From assembly GCA_030150595.1 (NCBI GenBank), contig JASLFQ010000157.1, positions 1 through 6,937 of the forward strand: a DNA stretch of 6,937 nucleotides, read 5' to 3'. Of this stretch, positions 6,861 through 6,937 are shown piece by piece. The DNA comes from Aquirhabdus sp. (GTDB lineage Bacteria; Pseudomonadota; Gammaproteobacteria; Pseudomonadales; Moraxellaceae). The notes under the pieces are model-generated. The model was not told the DNA's origin. It worked only from the letters and a program-made list of their open reading frames with translations, and did not search any database. Position 1 is the stretch's first letter. The number at the start of each line of letters is the position of its first letter. Both the position numbers and the translations under genes were made by a program.

Positions 6861-6937
6861 ATGAGCGCAAGCTATCTCCAAAACTTCAGCATAATCTATC
6901 AAGATGCCTTGTTTGATTTTACAAATCAATTAATCAG
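6861..6937 (+). CDS. Possible start of an unrecognised gene, cut by the right edge
   Basis: From the ATG at 6861 the frame is open to the end of the window: 25 codons starting MSASYLQNFSIIYQDALFDF. An in-frame TGA at 6819 limits how far upstream it could start. No good Shine-Dalgarno is visible. The direction matches the rml genes, and a glycan-assembly gene would be expected here, but the visible residues show no domain I can name. A TATATT at 6844-6849 resembles a -10 but sits too close to the ATG to be convincing. Confidence 0.4.
   Translation, partial: MSASYLQNFSIIYQDALFDFTNQLI

Overview
The window is a cell-surface polysaccharide locus with two divergent gene sets, separated by a long AT-rich region with no convincing gene. 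Moderate-to-low GC, Gram-negative-type proteins and the compact rmlB-rmlD-rmlA-rmlC order suggest a gamma- or betaproteobacterium. An Acinetobacter/Moraxellaceae-like host is plausible, but this is inference: no rRNA or species marker is present.

Left part, minus strand (1-2253): two overlapping genes read toward the left edge. The first encodes a fusion of an N-terminal HAD phosphatase-like domain and a C-terminal UbiA-type membrane prenyltransferase. Its motifs fit the polyprenyl-phosphate phosphoribosyltransferase (DPPR synthase) branch. The second, cut by the left edge, encodes an FAD-dependent oxidase very like DprE1, the decaprenyl-phosphoryl-ribose 2'-oxidase of mycobacteria. Together they suggest synthesis of a lipid-linked D-arabinofuranose donor (PRPP + polyprenyl-P -> polyprenyl-P-ribose-5-P -> polyprenyl-P-ribose -> 2'-keto intermediate). 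A DprE2-like reductase would be expected just past the left edge. The HAD-UbiA gene appears to start at a rare CTG codon behind a strong Shine-Dalgarno sequence; starting at the first ordinary candidate (TTG, 2157) would delete the HAD nucleophile motif.

Middle (about 2254-3196): 943 bases without a convincing gene. They hold several inverted repeats, a short direct repeat at 25-26 bp spacing, and a leader before rmlB with alternative hairpins.

Right part, plus strand (3197-6657): a complete, tightly packed rmlBDAC set for dTDP-L-rhamnose, whose products act in the order RmlA, RmlB, RmlC, RmlD. Catalytic motifs are intact in all four. A gap of about 200 bp with two stem-loops follows, then the possible start of another plus-strand gene that runs off the right edge and that I do not recognise.

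The two sets would supply two activated sugars, lipid-linked D-arabinofuranose and dTDP-L-rhamnose, for a surface glycan (O-antigen, capsule or glycosylated pilin). The rhamnose assignment is firm. The arabinose assignment is strong by family motifs but is an inference about substrate.
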